Of a stretch of DNA of 37,159 nucleotides, positions 15,505 through 23,741 are shown one piece after another. A program made the translations under genes and the position numbers. Every line of letters begins with the position of its first letter. Within the stretch, counting starts at the first letter, position 1. This DNA is from Puniceicoccaceae bacterium (GTDB taxonomy: Bacteria; Verrucomicrobiota; Verrucomicrobiia; Opitutales; Coraliomargaritaceae): positions 1 to 37,159 of the forward strand of contig PXBU01000321.1 of assembly GCA_003566795.1 (NCBI GenBank). Reading direction: 5' to 3'. Below the pieces are notes generated by a model. The model was not told where the DNA came from. It made no database searches and saw only the letters and a program-made list of their open reading frames with translations.

Positions 15505-17073
15505 ATGCGGAAGATATCCACTTTAACCACTGCGGCGGCATTAGCCGCGTTCTCGCTCACCGCCGCCGAACCGAAGCGCCCCAACATCCTGTTTATTTTC
15601 TCGGACGATCACGCACTGCAGGCAATCACTGCTTATGGCAACAGCCGTTACGCGGATTACTTCCAGACGCCGCACATTGACCGCCTGGCGGAACAGGGCG
15701 CACTCTTTGTCAACTCCTTCGTAGTCAATTCGATCTGTGGCCCTTCGCGCGCCGCCGTTCTTACCGGCAAGCATTCGGTTCACAACGGATTCGTCGACAA
15801 CAGCTCGCGCTTCGACGGCAGCCAACCCACTATCCAAAAGTATTTGGGAGAATCCGGCTATGAGACTGCCGTGATTGGCAAGTGGCACCTGGTGACCGAT
15901 CCGACCGGATTCGACCATTGGGAAGTCCTGCCCGGCCAAGGTAGCTACTGGAATCCGGATTTCATTCAAATGGATGGCTCCACCCAGCGCTTCGAAGGCT
16001 ACGTGACCGACATTATCACTGACAAAACCATCGACTGGCTTGAAAATCGCGAGGACAAGGAAAAGCCCTTTCTGCTGCTAAGCCAGCACAAGGCGCCTCA
16101 CCGCAACTGGATGCCCGCCGAGCGCCACTTGATGCTATTTGAAGGGATCGACCTGCCCGAGCCGGAGACACTTTTCGACGATTACTCTGGTCGCAGCCGG
16201 ACGCTGCAAGAACAGGAAATGCAGATTTCCGACCACTTTTTTTGGGGCTGGGACATGTTTTTCCACGCGGCACCGCCCGAGGCAGCCAACATGATGGATG
16301 GTCTGCGCAATCGAGAATACGAGCGCATGACGCCGCTGCAGCAACGTTCCTTCGATTATGCTTACGGCCCGCGCCAGCAAAAGTTCCTCGACGACCTCGC
16401 AGCCGGCAAGCTGAGCGAGGATGACATCACCAGCTGGAAATATCAGCGCTATATCAAAAACTACCTGCGCACGATTAAGGCACTGGATGAGAATATCGGG
16501 CGCTTGATGGCATACCTCGACGAACAGGGTCTCGCCGATAATACCGTCGTGATCTACTCCTCTGACCAAAGCTTTTTCCTCGGCGAAAAGGGCTGGTATG
16601 ACAAGCGGTGGATGTTTGAGGAATCGCTGACGATGCCCTTCATCCTGCGCTGGCCGAGTCAAGTGGAGCCTGGCATCCGGCCTGAGGCCATGATCCAAAA
16701 TATCGACTATGCGCCCACCTTCATGCAGATGGCCGGGCTTTCGGTGCCGGAAGATATGCAGGGCAGCAGCCTGATGCCAATCCTCAAGAACGCCGGGGCC
16801 ACTCCGGCGGACTGGCGCAGCGAAATCTACTACTATTACACCGGAGAGGCCGTGCACCGCGTGCCCGCCCATGACGGCGTTCGCACCGAGCGTTACAAAA
16901 TATTCTACCTTCCGCGCACCGATGAATGGCAACTGTTTGACCTGATCGAGGACCCCAAAGAGTTACGCAGCGTCCACAACGATCCCGCCTACGCCGAAAT
17001 TTTCGCCGAAATGAAAGCTCTTTACCACCGCACCCGCGAGCACTACGAGATACCGGACGGCTTGCCGAAGTAG
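15505..17073 (+). CDS. Secreted sulfatase, mucin-desulfating/GlcNAc-6-sulfatase-like
   Basis: A 522-residue type I sulfatase with an N-terminal signal peptide (LTTAAALAAFSLTAAE). The substrate is probably a sulfate ester on a polysaccharide. The calcium-site motif NILFIFSDDH (Asp34-Asp35) and the sulfatase signature SICGPSRAAVLTGK follow; Cys78 is the residue converted to formylglycine. KWHL, the SSDQSFFLGEKGWYDKRWMFEES block and DYAPTFMQMAG complete the fold. The SDQ...FLGEKGW variant and overall length suggest the S1_11-like group that includes N-acetylglucosamine-6-sulfatases, but substrate cannot be settled by reading. Cys-type sulfatases need a maturation enzyme (anSME or FGE), which is not in the window. 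The amino-sugar and fucosidase genes at 25.9-31.4 kb may use its products. Confidence 0.93.
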   Translation: MRKISTLTTAAALAAFSLTAAEPKRPNILFIFSDDHALQAITAYGNSRYADYFQTPHIDRLAEQGALFVNSFVVNSICGPSRAAVLTGKHSVHNGFVDNSSRFDGSQPTIQKYLGESGYETAVIGKWHLVTDPTGFDHWEVLPGQGSYWNPDFIQMDGSTQRFEGYVTDIITDKTIDWLENREDKEKPFLLLSQHKAPHRNWMPAERHLMLFEGIDLPEPETLFDDYSGRSRTLQEQEMQISDHFFWGWDMFFHAAPPEAANMMDGLRNREYERMTPLQQRSFDYAYGPRQQKFLDDLAAGKLSEDDITSWKYQRYIKNYLRTIKALDENIGRLMAYLDEQGLADNTVVIYSSDQSFFLGEKGWYDKRWMFEESLTMPFILRWPSQVEPGIRPEAMIQNIDYAPTFMQMAGLSVPEDMQGSSLMPILKNAGATPADWRSEIYYYYTGEAVHRVPAHDGVRTERYKIFYLPRTDEWQLFDLIEDPKELRSVHNDPAYAEIFAEMKALYHRTREHYEIPDGLPK

Positions 17074-17179
17074 AGGCCCTGGCATCCACGGCGTTTTAGG
17101 GATTGCCGGCAAAGTAAGCTGTCAATGCTTTGGCCTACAATAGGATCATGAAATTGCTTTTGAGAAACGGTATATCCTC

Positions 17180-17221
17180 CTCAGGCCTCAAGTCTCATCC
17201 TTCCACCTTCTACCCTCTGCC
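17180..17221 (+). repeat. Degenerate heptanucleotide tandem array B (6 units)
   Basis: Six consecutive 7-nt units fit YTCNNSC closely, for example TTCCACC at 17201-17207, TTCTACC at 17208-17214 and CTCTGCC at 17215-17221. TC at unit positions 2-3 is invariant. The last unit ends one base before the GTG start of the dihydrouridine synthase gene, so the array occupies the 5' leader and the place of a ribosome binding site. Confidence 0.6.
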
Positions 17222-18223
17222 GTGCTCCCCTGGTTCGATAACGATCAATTTCCGCTCTACCTCGCCCCCATGGCACGGTTTACGGACATTGTGTTTCGCG
17301 ACTTCTGCAAGCGGCAGGGTGCGGATGTGATGGTCACCGAATTTGTGCAGGCCGACGCTCTCAACCGGGACGACCCGAAGCTATGGGAGACGGTAGACTT
17401 CACCGAAGAGCAGCGCCCGATGGGCGTACAGATTTTCGGATCCAACCCCACCACTATGGCCCAAGCGGCACAGCTGCTACACGACCGGTTGCGACCGGAC
17501 TTTGTAGATATCAACTTCGGCTGTCCCGCCGACCGCGTCGTGTGCATGGATGCCGGGTCGTCCATGTTACGCAATCCGGCCCGGCTGGGCGAAGTGGTGC
17601 GGGCGGTTGTCAAGGCCGTCCCCGAGACGCCGGTCACCGCCAAGATCCGCACCGGCTGGGACGACGATAGCATCGTGGCCAAAGAGGTGGGACACATCGT
17701 TGAGAGTGAAGGCGCACGTGCGCTGGCCATCCACGGCCGCACGAAGGTGCAGGGCTACAGCGGCGACGCCAACTGGCCCGTCATCGCCGAGGTCGCGGCG
17801 GAACTCACCATCCCGGTCATCGGCAACGGCAATATCACCAGTGCCGCTGACGTCATCCGTATCCGCGAGACCACCCGCTGCGCGGGGCTGATGATCGGGC
17901 GGGCCGCGCTTGGCTACCCCTGGATTTTCCGCGACATCAAGCACGCACTACAACACGGCACTGTCCCACCCCCTCCCAGCATTCAGCAGCGCTGGGACAC
18001 GATCATCGACTATACCCGCCAGATCATGGCCCGCCCTTTTCGCGAGCAGCGCCACTCAGATCTGCGCTGGATGCGGCCCAAGCTGATTGCACTTACCAAG
18101 GGGATCCACGGCTCACGCCGGATCCGGGGTGAACTCACTCAGGTGGTGCAGATCGAGGATCTGGAGCGGGTGGCCCAGCACCATATTGAGCAATTCGGGG
18201 AGGAAACAGTCGCCGGAAGCTAG
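17222..18223 (+). CDS. tRNA-dihydrouridine synthase (Dus family)
   Basis: A 333-residue flavoenzyme reducing specific uridines in tRNA D-loops with NADPH and FMN. The N-terminal FMN-binding PLYLAPMARFTD, GVQIFGSNP, catalytic DINFGCPADRV (Cys101), TAKIRTGWDD, AIHGRTKVQGYSGDANW and IGNGNI are all in order. GLMIGRAALGYPWIF provides the phosphate-binding loop. It is closest by eye to DusB/DusA-type proteins; the subfamily is not resolved. The start is a GTG at 17222, needed to include the PLYLAPM strand; the next ATG (17270) would cut into it. No Shine-Dalgarno sequence precedes it, because a heptanucleotide repeat array fills that position. Confidence 0.93.
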   Translation: MLPWFDNDQFPLYLAPMARFTDIVFRDFCKRQGADVMVTEFVQADALNRDDPKLWETVDFTEEQRPMGVQIFGSNPTTMAQAAQLLHDRLRPDFVDINFGCPADRVVCMDAGSSMLRNPARLGEVVRAVVKAVPETPVTAKIRTGWDDDSIVAKEVGHIVESEGARALAIHGRTKVQGYSGDANWPVIAEVAAELTIPVIGNGNITSAADVIRIRETTRCAGLMIGRAALGYPWIFRDIKHALQHGTVPPPPSIQQRWDTIIDYTRQIMARPFREQRHSDLRWMRPKLIALTKGIHGSRRIRGELTQVVQIEDLERVAQHHIEQFGEETVAGS

Positions 18224-18239
18224 TACTCACAAACCGTCA

Positions 18240-18274
18240 TTCAATGTTCGACGTTCGACGTTCGATGTTCAATG
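18240..18274 (+). repeat. Degenerate heptanucleotide tandem array C (5 units)
   Basis: Five 7-nt units of consensus TTCRAYG lie in a row (for example TTCGACG twice at 18247-18260), followed by a partial sixth unit. The array lies between the dihydrouridine synthase and the tyrosine phosphatase. It contains a spurious ATG at 18272, in frame with the phosphatase, that could mislead start calling. Confidence 0.65.
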
Positions 18275-18286
18275 TTCGCTACCGTC

Positions 18287-18754
18287 ATGAAGCGTATCCT
18301 TTTTCTCTGTATGGGCAATATTTGCCGTTCCCCTGCCGCGCACTGCGTCTTCCAGCAAATGGTGGATGCCGCAGGTCTCAGCGATCAGTTTGAGATCGAA
18401 TCCGCCGGGACGATCGGCTTTCATGCAGGAAAGCCACCCGACCAGCGCATGCAGGAAGTAATGCGGGCCCGGGGTGTGCCCATCATCGGTCGTTCCAAGC
18501 AACTCGACAGCTTCGACATGGAGCACTACGACCTTATCCTAGCCATGGATAAAGACAACCGCGATGGAGCGCTCGCGCTCGCGCGCGGCGATGCGCAGCG
18601 CGCCAAAGTGCAACTCTTCTGCGACTACTGCACCGAGCACAAAGAAACCGAGGTGCCCGACCCCTACTACGGCGGCGACCAGGGGTTCGAGGATGTCATG
18701 GACCTGGTCGAAGACGGCTGCCGGGGGCTGTTGCGCAAATGCACCGCAGCATAA
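18287..18754 (+). CDS. Low-molecular-weight protein tyrosine phosphatase
   Basis: A 155-residue cytosolic phosphatase of the LMW-PTP/Wzb/arsenate-reductase fold. The P-loop C-x5-R-S is at residues 8-15 (CMGNICRS, nucleophile Cys8, Arg14). The general-acid loop is VPDPYYGGDQGFEDV near the C-terminus, which marks a phosphatase rather than an arsenate reductase. The ATG at 18287 puts the P-loop at the family position; an in-frame ATG at 18272 lies inside the heptanucleotide array and is disfavoured. In many bacteria such enzymes dephosphorylate tyrosine kinases controlling exopolysaccharide export, but no Wzc-like kinase is nearby. It follows the dihydrouridine synthase by 63 bp on the same strand and may share its transcript. 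Confidence 0.95.
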   Translation: MKRILFLCMGNICRSPAAHCVFQQMVDAAGLSDQFEIESAGTIGFHAGKPPDQRMQEVMRARGVPIIGRSKQLDSFDMEHYDLILAMDKDNRDGALALARGDAQRAKVQLFCDYCTEHKETEVPDPYYGGDQGFEDVMDLVEDGCRGLLRKCTAA

Positions 18755-18850
18755 CGGCTGCTTTCGGTAATCGGCGGCACCCAATCTTAATCAGCGAATC
18801 GAATACGAGTGGGATTAGGATTACCACGCATTTGAACAATCCATTCGGCC

Positions 18851-18878
18851 TTGACAGATTGCTTCATCTGTGTATGCA
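18851..18878 (+). promoter_or_regulatory. Candidate vapBC promoter
   Basis: A perfect TTGACA (18851-18856) is followed at 16-bp spacing by TATGCA (18873-18878). The predicted start falls at or next to the antitoxin ATG at 18886, implying a leaderless mRNA. The -10 lies inside a tandem 12-bp repeat, a suitable place for autorepression by the antitoxin. Confidence 0.45.
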
Positions 18879-18888
18879 TCTGTGTATG
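18865..18888 (+). repeat. Perfect tandem 12-bp repeat over the antitoxin start
   Basis: CATCTGTGTATG occurs twice with no spacing (18865-18876, 18877-18888). Each copy supplies one in-frame ATG (18874 and 18886). The position over the putative -10 and start makes it a candidate operator for the VapBC complex, or a slippage site that duplicates the start codon. Confidence 0.6.
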
Positions 18889-19122
18889 GCTACAAAAACA
18901 CTTTCAGTCGATGAAGAGGCCTACTTGAGGTTGATTCGTGCCCGCAAGCATGCTCGCGAATCCTTCTCCAAGGTCATCAAACGGGCCAACTGGGACGATG
19001 GTCCTCCCCGTTGCGGCGATTTGCTCAATCGGGCCTGCGGCGAGGTCACAGACAATACGCTGGATATACTTGAGGCCGCACAAGCCACAGACCTGCAACC
19101 GCAAGATAAATGGAAGCACTGA
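18886..19122 (+). CDS. vapB: VapB-type antitoxin
   Basis: A 78-residue protein beginning MATKTLSVDEEAYLRLIRARK, followed by ESFSKVIKR. This matches the small antitoxins (COG1753-like) paired with PIN-domain toxins: an N-terminal DNA-binding beta strand and helix, then a C-terminal tail that wraps the toxin. It overlaps the toxin gene by 13 bp, the usual coupling for this type II system. The ATG at 18886 is favoured; an ATG four codons upstream (18874) is equally in frame because of the 12-bp duplication. It should neutralise the toxin and repress its own promoter. Confidence 0.85.
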   Translation: MATKTLSVDEEAYLRLIRARKHARESFSKVIKRANWDDGPPRCGDLLNRACGEVTDNTLDILEAAQATDLQPQDKWKH

Positions 19123-19502
19123 TTTTCGATACCACTTTCCTGATTGATTTTCAGCGCGAGATGAAAAGAGGGCGCGACCGCGCACACTATTTTCTGGAAC
19201 ACCATCGCGATGCGAGGGCTTATCTGCCGATCACCGCTTATGGTGAGTATGCCGAAGGCTTCAGCGACCTATCGGACCCTGCTTTTGTCTCGGTCGTGGA
19301 ATCCTTTGAGATCATTGAAATTGATCGCTCCATCGCCAAACGTTACGCAGGCATTACCCGTGATCTTCGGGCCCGCGGTTTGCTCATCGGCAGCAACGAT
19401 CTTTGGATTGCGGCTACGGCACTCCAATTTGATCGCCCTCTCGTCACTCGCAATCTGGAACATTTTGCACGATTCCCCGAAATCCGGCTGTCTGGCTATT
19501 AA
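19110..19502 (+). CDS. vapC: VapC-type PIN-domain ribonuclease toxin
   Basis: A 130-residue PIN domain. Metal-binding acidic residues appear in order: Asp7 in LIFDTTFLIDF, Glu46 in AYGEYAEG, and Asp97 in GSNDLWIAATAL, with TRNLEHFAR near the C-terminus at the fourth position. The set is complete, so an active Mg2+-dependent RNase is expected. VapC toxins commonly cut initiator tRNA or rRNA loops; the target here is unknown. It overlaps the antitoxin gene by 13 bp. The pair sits alone between housekeeping genes, a common placement for an acquired toxin-antitoxin cassette. Confidence 0.92.
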   Translation: MEALIFDTTFLIDFQREMKRGRDRAHYFLEHHRDARAYLPITAYGEYAEGFSDLSDPAFVSVVESFEIIEIDRSIAKRYAGITRDLRARGLLIGSNDLWIAATALQFDRPLVTRNLEHFARFPEIRLSGY

Positions 19503-19695
19503 CTCGTAACTGCTTTTCCTGAAGTCGAGGACATTCGCTTGCGGCAACAGCGGAGCAAGTTCCTCTTGCCCGCTATAAGCATTGACTTCCTCCGGCGCAG
19601 CCGACCTTATCCCGCGCTTGCCCGAGTCGGTCACTGGGACCTCGCTCGTTCAAGCAACTACCACACAACAGCAACTTTCATCTAACAACTTCCTC

Positions 19696-21531
19696 GTGAA
19701 CGCCGAACATATCCGTAATATCGCCATCATCGCCCACGTCGATCATGGCAAAACCACGCTTGTCGATTGCCTGCTTCAGCAGAGCGGCACTTACCGTGAA
19801 AATCAAAAGGTCGAAGAACGCGCCATGGACTCGATGGACCTGGAGCGCGAGAAGGGCATCACCATCAAGGCGAAGAACCTCGCGGTGAATTGGCTCAATC
19901 CGAAAGACGGCATTACCTATACCATCAATATCGTGGACACACCCGGACACGCTGACTTTGGTGCCGAGGTGGAGCGCGTCATGAAGATGGTCGACGGCGT
20001 CCTGCTGCTGACCGATGCGGTAGGCGGTCCCCAGGCACAGACTCGCTGGGTGCTGCGCAAGGCACTCGACGCCGGGCTCAAGACGATTTGCGTCATCAAC
20101 AAGGTGGACCGCGAGACCTCACGCCCGGATTGGGTGCACGACAAGGTGCTCGAACTCTTCCTCGATCTCGATGCCGACGAGGACCAGTTCAACGCTCCCT
20201 TCCTTTACGCTTCCGCCAAGATGGGCTTTGCCGACCGAAAAGTGGACGGCCCGCGCGAAAACATGCTCGATCTCTTCGAGACCATCATTGAGCGCATCCC
20301 ACCTCCTGTGATTGAGGAGGGCGACTTCCGCATGCTGGTCTCCAATATCGACTGGGATGATTATGTGGGCCGAATGGCGATCGGACGGCTGCTTTCCGGT
20401 GAGATTAAACAGGGCCAGACCATCTACGCATTACGCAAGGACGGGCGCAAAGACCGCGTCAAAGTCACCAAGATGAAAAGTTTCTCCGGCGCGGGTAATA
20501 CCGACGACGTGACCGAAGCGGTGGCCGGAGACATCGTCGGTCTGGCCGGGTTTGATGACGTTGATATCGGCGATACCCTTGCCGCTAGCGCTGATGCCAT
20601 GGCCCTGCCTTTCGTCGAAATCGATCCCGCCACCGTGCAGATGGAGTTCTCCGTCAACAATGGGCCGCTGGCAGGTAAGGACGGCAAGAAGGTCACCTCC
20701 CGCCAGATCCGCGAGCGCCTCATCCGCGAGACTCAGTCCAATATCTCTATTTCCATCGAGGATACCGACGACGGCACCCGCTTCCTGGTTAACGCCCGCG
20801 GAGCCATGCAGATCGCGGTGCTGGTCGAGACGATGCGCCGCGAGGGCTTCGAAGTGCTCGTCTCCCGCCCCACCGTGCTGTATAAAGAAATCGATGGCAC
20901 CCGCTGCGAGCCATTCGAGCAGGTCTGGGTGGAAGTGCCCGAGGAGCAACTGGGCGGCGTGATGGAGAACCTCTCCAAGCGCAAGGGCAAGGTCACCAAT
21001 ATGGAGCACCACAATGCCGGGGTGACGGTGGAAGCCGAAGTGCCCACCCGTGGCTTGATCGGGTTCGAGAGCGATCTCGTGACGATGACTTCCGGCCACG
21101 GTGTGATGAGCCACTCCTTTCTCGAGTATCGCCCCTTCTGCGGCGAGATCACCACCCGTCAGACCGGCACCCTCGTCAGCATGGAGCAAGGCAAGGCGAT
21201 GCCCTACGCGCTCGATATGATCCAAAACCGTGGTAAACTTTTCGTCGGCCCGGGTGAGGAAGTTTACGGCGGTATGATCGTAGGTGAGAATCCGCGCAAG
21301 GAGGACATGCCCGTCAACCCGGCCAAGGCCAAGCAGCTAGATAACATGCGCGCCTCCGGTTCGGACAAAGGCATCCAACTGGCACCTCCCGTCAAGTTCT
21401 CCCTCGAGCGCGCCATCGAATACATCGCTCCGGATGAGCTGGTCGAAGCCACGCCGCAATTCCTGCGCATGCGCAAACGCATCCTGGATGAGAACGTGCG
21501 CCGCAAGATGGCGAAGGCCGCCAAGGCTTAG
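19696..21531 (+). CDS. typA: Translational GTPase TypA/BipA
   Basis: A 611-residue EF-G-like GTPase that acts in ribosome biogenesis and stress adaptation. G1 is AHVDHGKTTL (His17-Gly18-Lys19 region), switch II is DTPGHADFGAEV, and G4 is NKVD. The rest follows TypA order with domain II, the III/V domains (RGLIGFESDL, SHSFLEYRPF) and the C-terminal NMRASGSDKG block. A GTG at 19696 gives the usual family length and places the G1 loop correctly. An in-frame TTG at 19582 would add 38 residues of Ser/Gln-rich sequence with no family support. The 193-bp region after vapC contains no clear hairpin or ribosome binding site. The gene converges with purH, eight bases away. Confidence 0.95.
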   Translation: MNAEHIRNIAIIAHVDHGKTTLVDCLLQQSGTYRENQKVEERAMDSMDLEREKGITIKAKNLAVNWLNPKDGITYTINIVDTPGHADFGAEVERVMKMVDGVLLLTDAVGGPQAQTRWVLRKALDAGLKTICVINKVDRETSRPDWVHDKVLELFLDLDADEDQFNAPFLYASAKMGFADRKVDGPRENMLDLFETIIERIPPPVIEEGDFRMLVSNIDWDDYVGRMAIGRLLSGEIKQGQTIYALRKDGRKDRVKVTKMKSFSGAGNTDDVTEAVAGDIVGLAGFDDVDIGDTLAASADAMALPFVEIDPATVQMEFSVNNGPLAGKDGKKVTSRQIRERLIRETQSNISISIEDTDDGTRFLVNARGAMQIAVLVETMRREGFEVLVSRPTVLYKEIDGTRCEPFEQVWVEVPEEQLGGVMENLSKRKGKVTNMEHHNAGVTVEAEVPTRGLIGFESDLVTMTSGHGVMSHSFLEYRPFCGEITTRQTGTLVSMEQGKAMPYALDMIQNRGKLFVGPGEEVYGGMIVGENPRKEDMPVNPAKAKQLDNMRASGSDKGIQLAPPVKFSLERAIEYIAPDELVEATPQFLRMRKRILDENVRRKMAKAAKA

Positions 21532-21539
21532 TGGGCACT

Positions 21540-23093
21540 TTAATGCTTAAAGTGGCGCTTGCCGGTAAAGATCATGGCCATGTCGCGCTCGTCGGCGGCG
21601 GCGATCACCTCTTCGTCGCGCACCGAGCCACCGGGCTGGATGGCGGCGACGGCACCAGCTTCGGCCGCGGCGATTAAGCCATCGGCAAAGGGGAAGAAAG
21701 CATCGGAGCAAACCACCGAGCCGTCGAGCGAAAGTCCGGCCTCGCCCGCCTTCCAGACGGCAATCTTGGAACTGTCGACACGCGACATCTGCCCGGCTCC
21801 GACACCCAGCGTGCGCTCGCAACCAGCGTAAACGATCGCGTTCGACTTCACATGCTTCACCACATTCCAGCCGAATACCATGGCACGCATCTCTGCATCG
21901 GTCGGCTGGCGCTTGGTGACGACTTTCCAATCGCCGGGGCGATCCTGCATGGTATCCCGATCCTGCATTAACAGGCCACCGACGACGGAGCGCACCTCAC
22001 GCAGAGAGTCCGCCGGCAAGCTGTTTTTCACAGTCATCAGGCGCAGATTCTTCTTCTTGCCGAATATTTCACGTGCAGCCGGGGTGAACTCCGGTGCGAT
22101 AATGACCTCGCAGAATATTTTCCCGATGATCGCTGCCAGATCAGCATCGATGGTCTGATTGGCCACGATGATCCCACCAAAGGGGGCCTGCTGGTCGGTG
22201 GCAAAAGCCTGTTCCCAGGCCGTGACCAGGTTGTCCGCCGATGCGACACCACAAGGATTGGTATGTTTGAGGATGGCGACCGTCGGCTTCTGGTATTCGC
22301 CGATCAGGTAGGTAGCGGCGGTGATATCAATAATGTTATTGTAGCTGAGTTCCTTGCCCTGGAGCTGTTCGAAACAATCAAAGAAGCTCCCGTAGAGTGC
22401 GGCCTGCTGGTGCGGGTTCTCCCCATAGCGCAGCACTTTGGTCTGCGGCAACTGGAGGTCGAGTTCCGCCGGAATACCGGAAATGGCGCCGAGATCCGGC
22501 TCGTCGCCCCTCACCTCTTTGGCCAGGTAGCTGGCTATAGCGGCATCGTAGCTGGAAGTGCGCTGGAAGACCTTGAGTGCCAATTCGCGCCGCAGCTCGG
22601 CCAGCGCCGTGGCATCATCCATGGCGGCGAGCACCCGATCATAATCGGCGGCATCCACCACCACCGAGACCGAAGCATGATTTTTGGCGGCGCTGCGCAG
22701 CATGGAGGGACCACCAATATCGATATTCTCGATGGCGAGTTCAAAACTCACGTCGGGCTTGGCCACGGTTGCTTCAAAAGGATAGAGATTCACCACCACC
22801 AGATCAATCATATCGATACCATGTTCGGCAGCGGCGGCCATGTGCTCGTCCTTGTCGCGACGGGCCAGCAGGCCTCCATGAATCTTTGGGTGCAGGGTTT
22901 TGACCCGCCCCTCCATCATTTCCGGGAAACCAGTATAGTCGCTGACTTCGGTGACCGGGATGCCCTCGCTCTCGAGCAGCTTGGCTGTGCCCCCGGTGGA
23001 AAGTAGCCGATAGCCATGCTGCTCCACCAGAGCCCTGGCAAAGGGCACAAGCCCGGTTTTATCGCTGACGGAAAGTAGTGCTGATTTTGGCAT
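21540..23093 (-). CDS. purH: Bifunctional AICAR transformylase / IMP cyclohydrolase
   Basis: A 517-residue enzyme catalysing the last two steps of de novo purine synthesis. The N-terminal IMP cyclohydrolase (MGS-like) domain shows ALLSVSDKTG, STGGTAKLL and EGRVKTLHPKIHGG. The C-terminal transformylase domain shows LRYGENPHQQAALYG and the catalytic AILKHTNPCGVA (Lys276-His277), then SDAFFPFADG and IQPGGSVRDEEVI. The ATG at 23093 (MPKSALLSVSDKTG) is chosen over an in-frame start 13 codons upstream, because family members begin at this point. Its 3' end nearly meets typA. purF lies about 0.6 kb upstream on the same strand with an oppositely oriented rhodanese gene between, so they are separate units. 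Confidence 0.97.
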   Translation of the reverse strand: MPKSALLSVSDKTGLVPFARALVEQHGYRLLSTGGTAKLLESEGIPVTEVSDYTGFPEMMEGRVKTLHPKIHGGLLARRDKDEHMAAAAEHGIDMIDLVVVNLYPFEATVAKPDVSFELAIENIDIGGPSMLRSAAKNHASVSVVVDAADYDRVLAAMDDATALAELRRELALKVFQRTSSYDAAIASYLAKEVRGDEPDLGAISGIPAELDLQLPQTKVLRYGENPHQQAALYGSFFDCFEQLQGKELSYNNIIDITAATYLIGEYQKPTVAILKHTNPCGVASADNLVTAWEQAFATDQQAPFGGIIVANQTIDADLAAIIGKIFCEVIIAPEFTPAAREIFGKKKNLRLMTVKNSLPADSLREVRSVVGGLLMQDRDTMQDRPGDWKVVTKRQPTDAEMRAMVFGWNVVKHVKSNAIVYAGCERTLGVGAGQMSRVDSSKIAVWKAGEAGLSLDGSVVCSDAFFPFADGLIAAAEAGAVAAIQPGGSVRDEEVIAAADERDMAMIFTGKRHFKH

Positions 23094-23230
23094 ATCTGAT
23101 AGTGAATATTTCAAAGAAGTGCTGAGGCGCAACCCCTCTTTTTCACGGAATAAATCAGGTCACTAAGGTTCTAGTCATTATCCGCCAAGGCTTGAATTGC
23201 CAGCTGGATTGAATCAACCTCAATAAAGAC

Positions 23231-23740
23231 ATGAATTACACCTCACCGGAAGAACTACCAACTATTCTAAAATCGGGCCACCGCGTCATTGATGTGCGCA
23301 CGCCTGGCGAGTTTCGAGCCGAGCACGTGAGCGGCGCCGAGCTCCATCCCTTGCATCAGCTGGACGTGAAAGCACTTTGCCAGCAAAGCGAGTCGGATGC
23401 CCCGCTCTATGTGATTTGCCAGAGTGGTAGCCGCGCCTGTGTGGCCGCAGAGAAGCTCATATCAGAGGGGCACCCGAGAGTGCACGTACTCGACGGAGGC
23501 ATCAATGCGGCCAAAAGCGCGGGCGTCGCGATCGTACGCGGCAAAGGCACAATTTCGATTGAGCGCCAGGTCCGCATCGGGGCCGGCGTCCTCGTGGTTG
23601 GGGGCTGTATCGCCGGACTGGTGCTGCATACGGGGTTCTTTGCCGTGCCCTTATTTGTCGGCAGCGGCCTTATCTTTGCCGGTGTGACTGATTTCTGCGG
23701 GATGGGCCTGATGTTGGCAAAGATGCCCTGGAATCGTTGA
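23231..23740 (+). CDS. Rhodanese-domain membrane protein, YgaP-like
   Basis: A 169-residue protein. Residues 1-105 are a rhodanese domain: VIDVRTPGEFRAEHVSGA, then the active-site loop CQSGSRA with Cys63, then VLDGGINAAKSAG. From about residue 113, ERQVRIGAGVLVV leads into two hydrophobic segments ending DFCGMGLMLAKMPW. This architecture matches E. coli YgaP, an inner-membrane sulfurtransferase. The likely reaction is persulfide transfer at the membrane; the physiological acceptor is unknown. It is read divergently from purH, with 137 bp between starts, and ends one base before the purF stop on the other strand. Confidence 0.92.
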   Translation: MNYTSPEELPTILKSGHRVIDVRTPGEFRAEHVSGAELHPLHQLDVKALCQQSESDAPLYVICQSGSRACVAAEKLISEGHPRVHVLDGGINAAKSAGVAIVRGKGTISIERQVRIGAGVLVVGGCIAGLVLHTGFFAVPLFVGSGLIFAGVTDFCGMGLMLAKMPWNR

Positions 23741-23741
23741 T

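Noticed and set aside
18783..18822. Imperfect stem AATCTTAATC / GATTAGGATT upstream of vapB
   Set aside because: It needs a G-U pair and a 20-nt loop and has no T-run; probably chance in AT-rich DNA, or a remnant of a repeat.
19582..19695. TTG start giving a longer TypA
   Set aside because: The 38 extra residues are Ser/Gln-rich and do not match the family; the GTG at 19696 gives normal length.
22263..23006. A 247-codon open frame antisense to purH
   Set aside because: Shadow frame opposite conserved PurH motifs; no family features.
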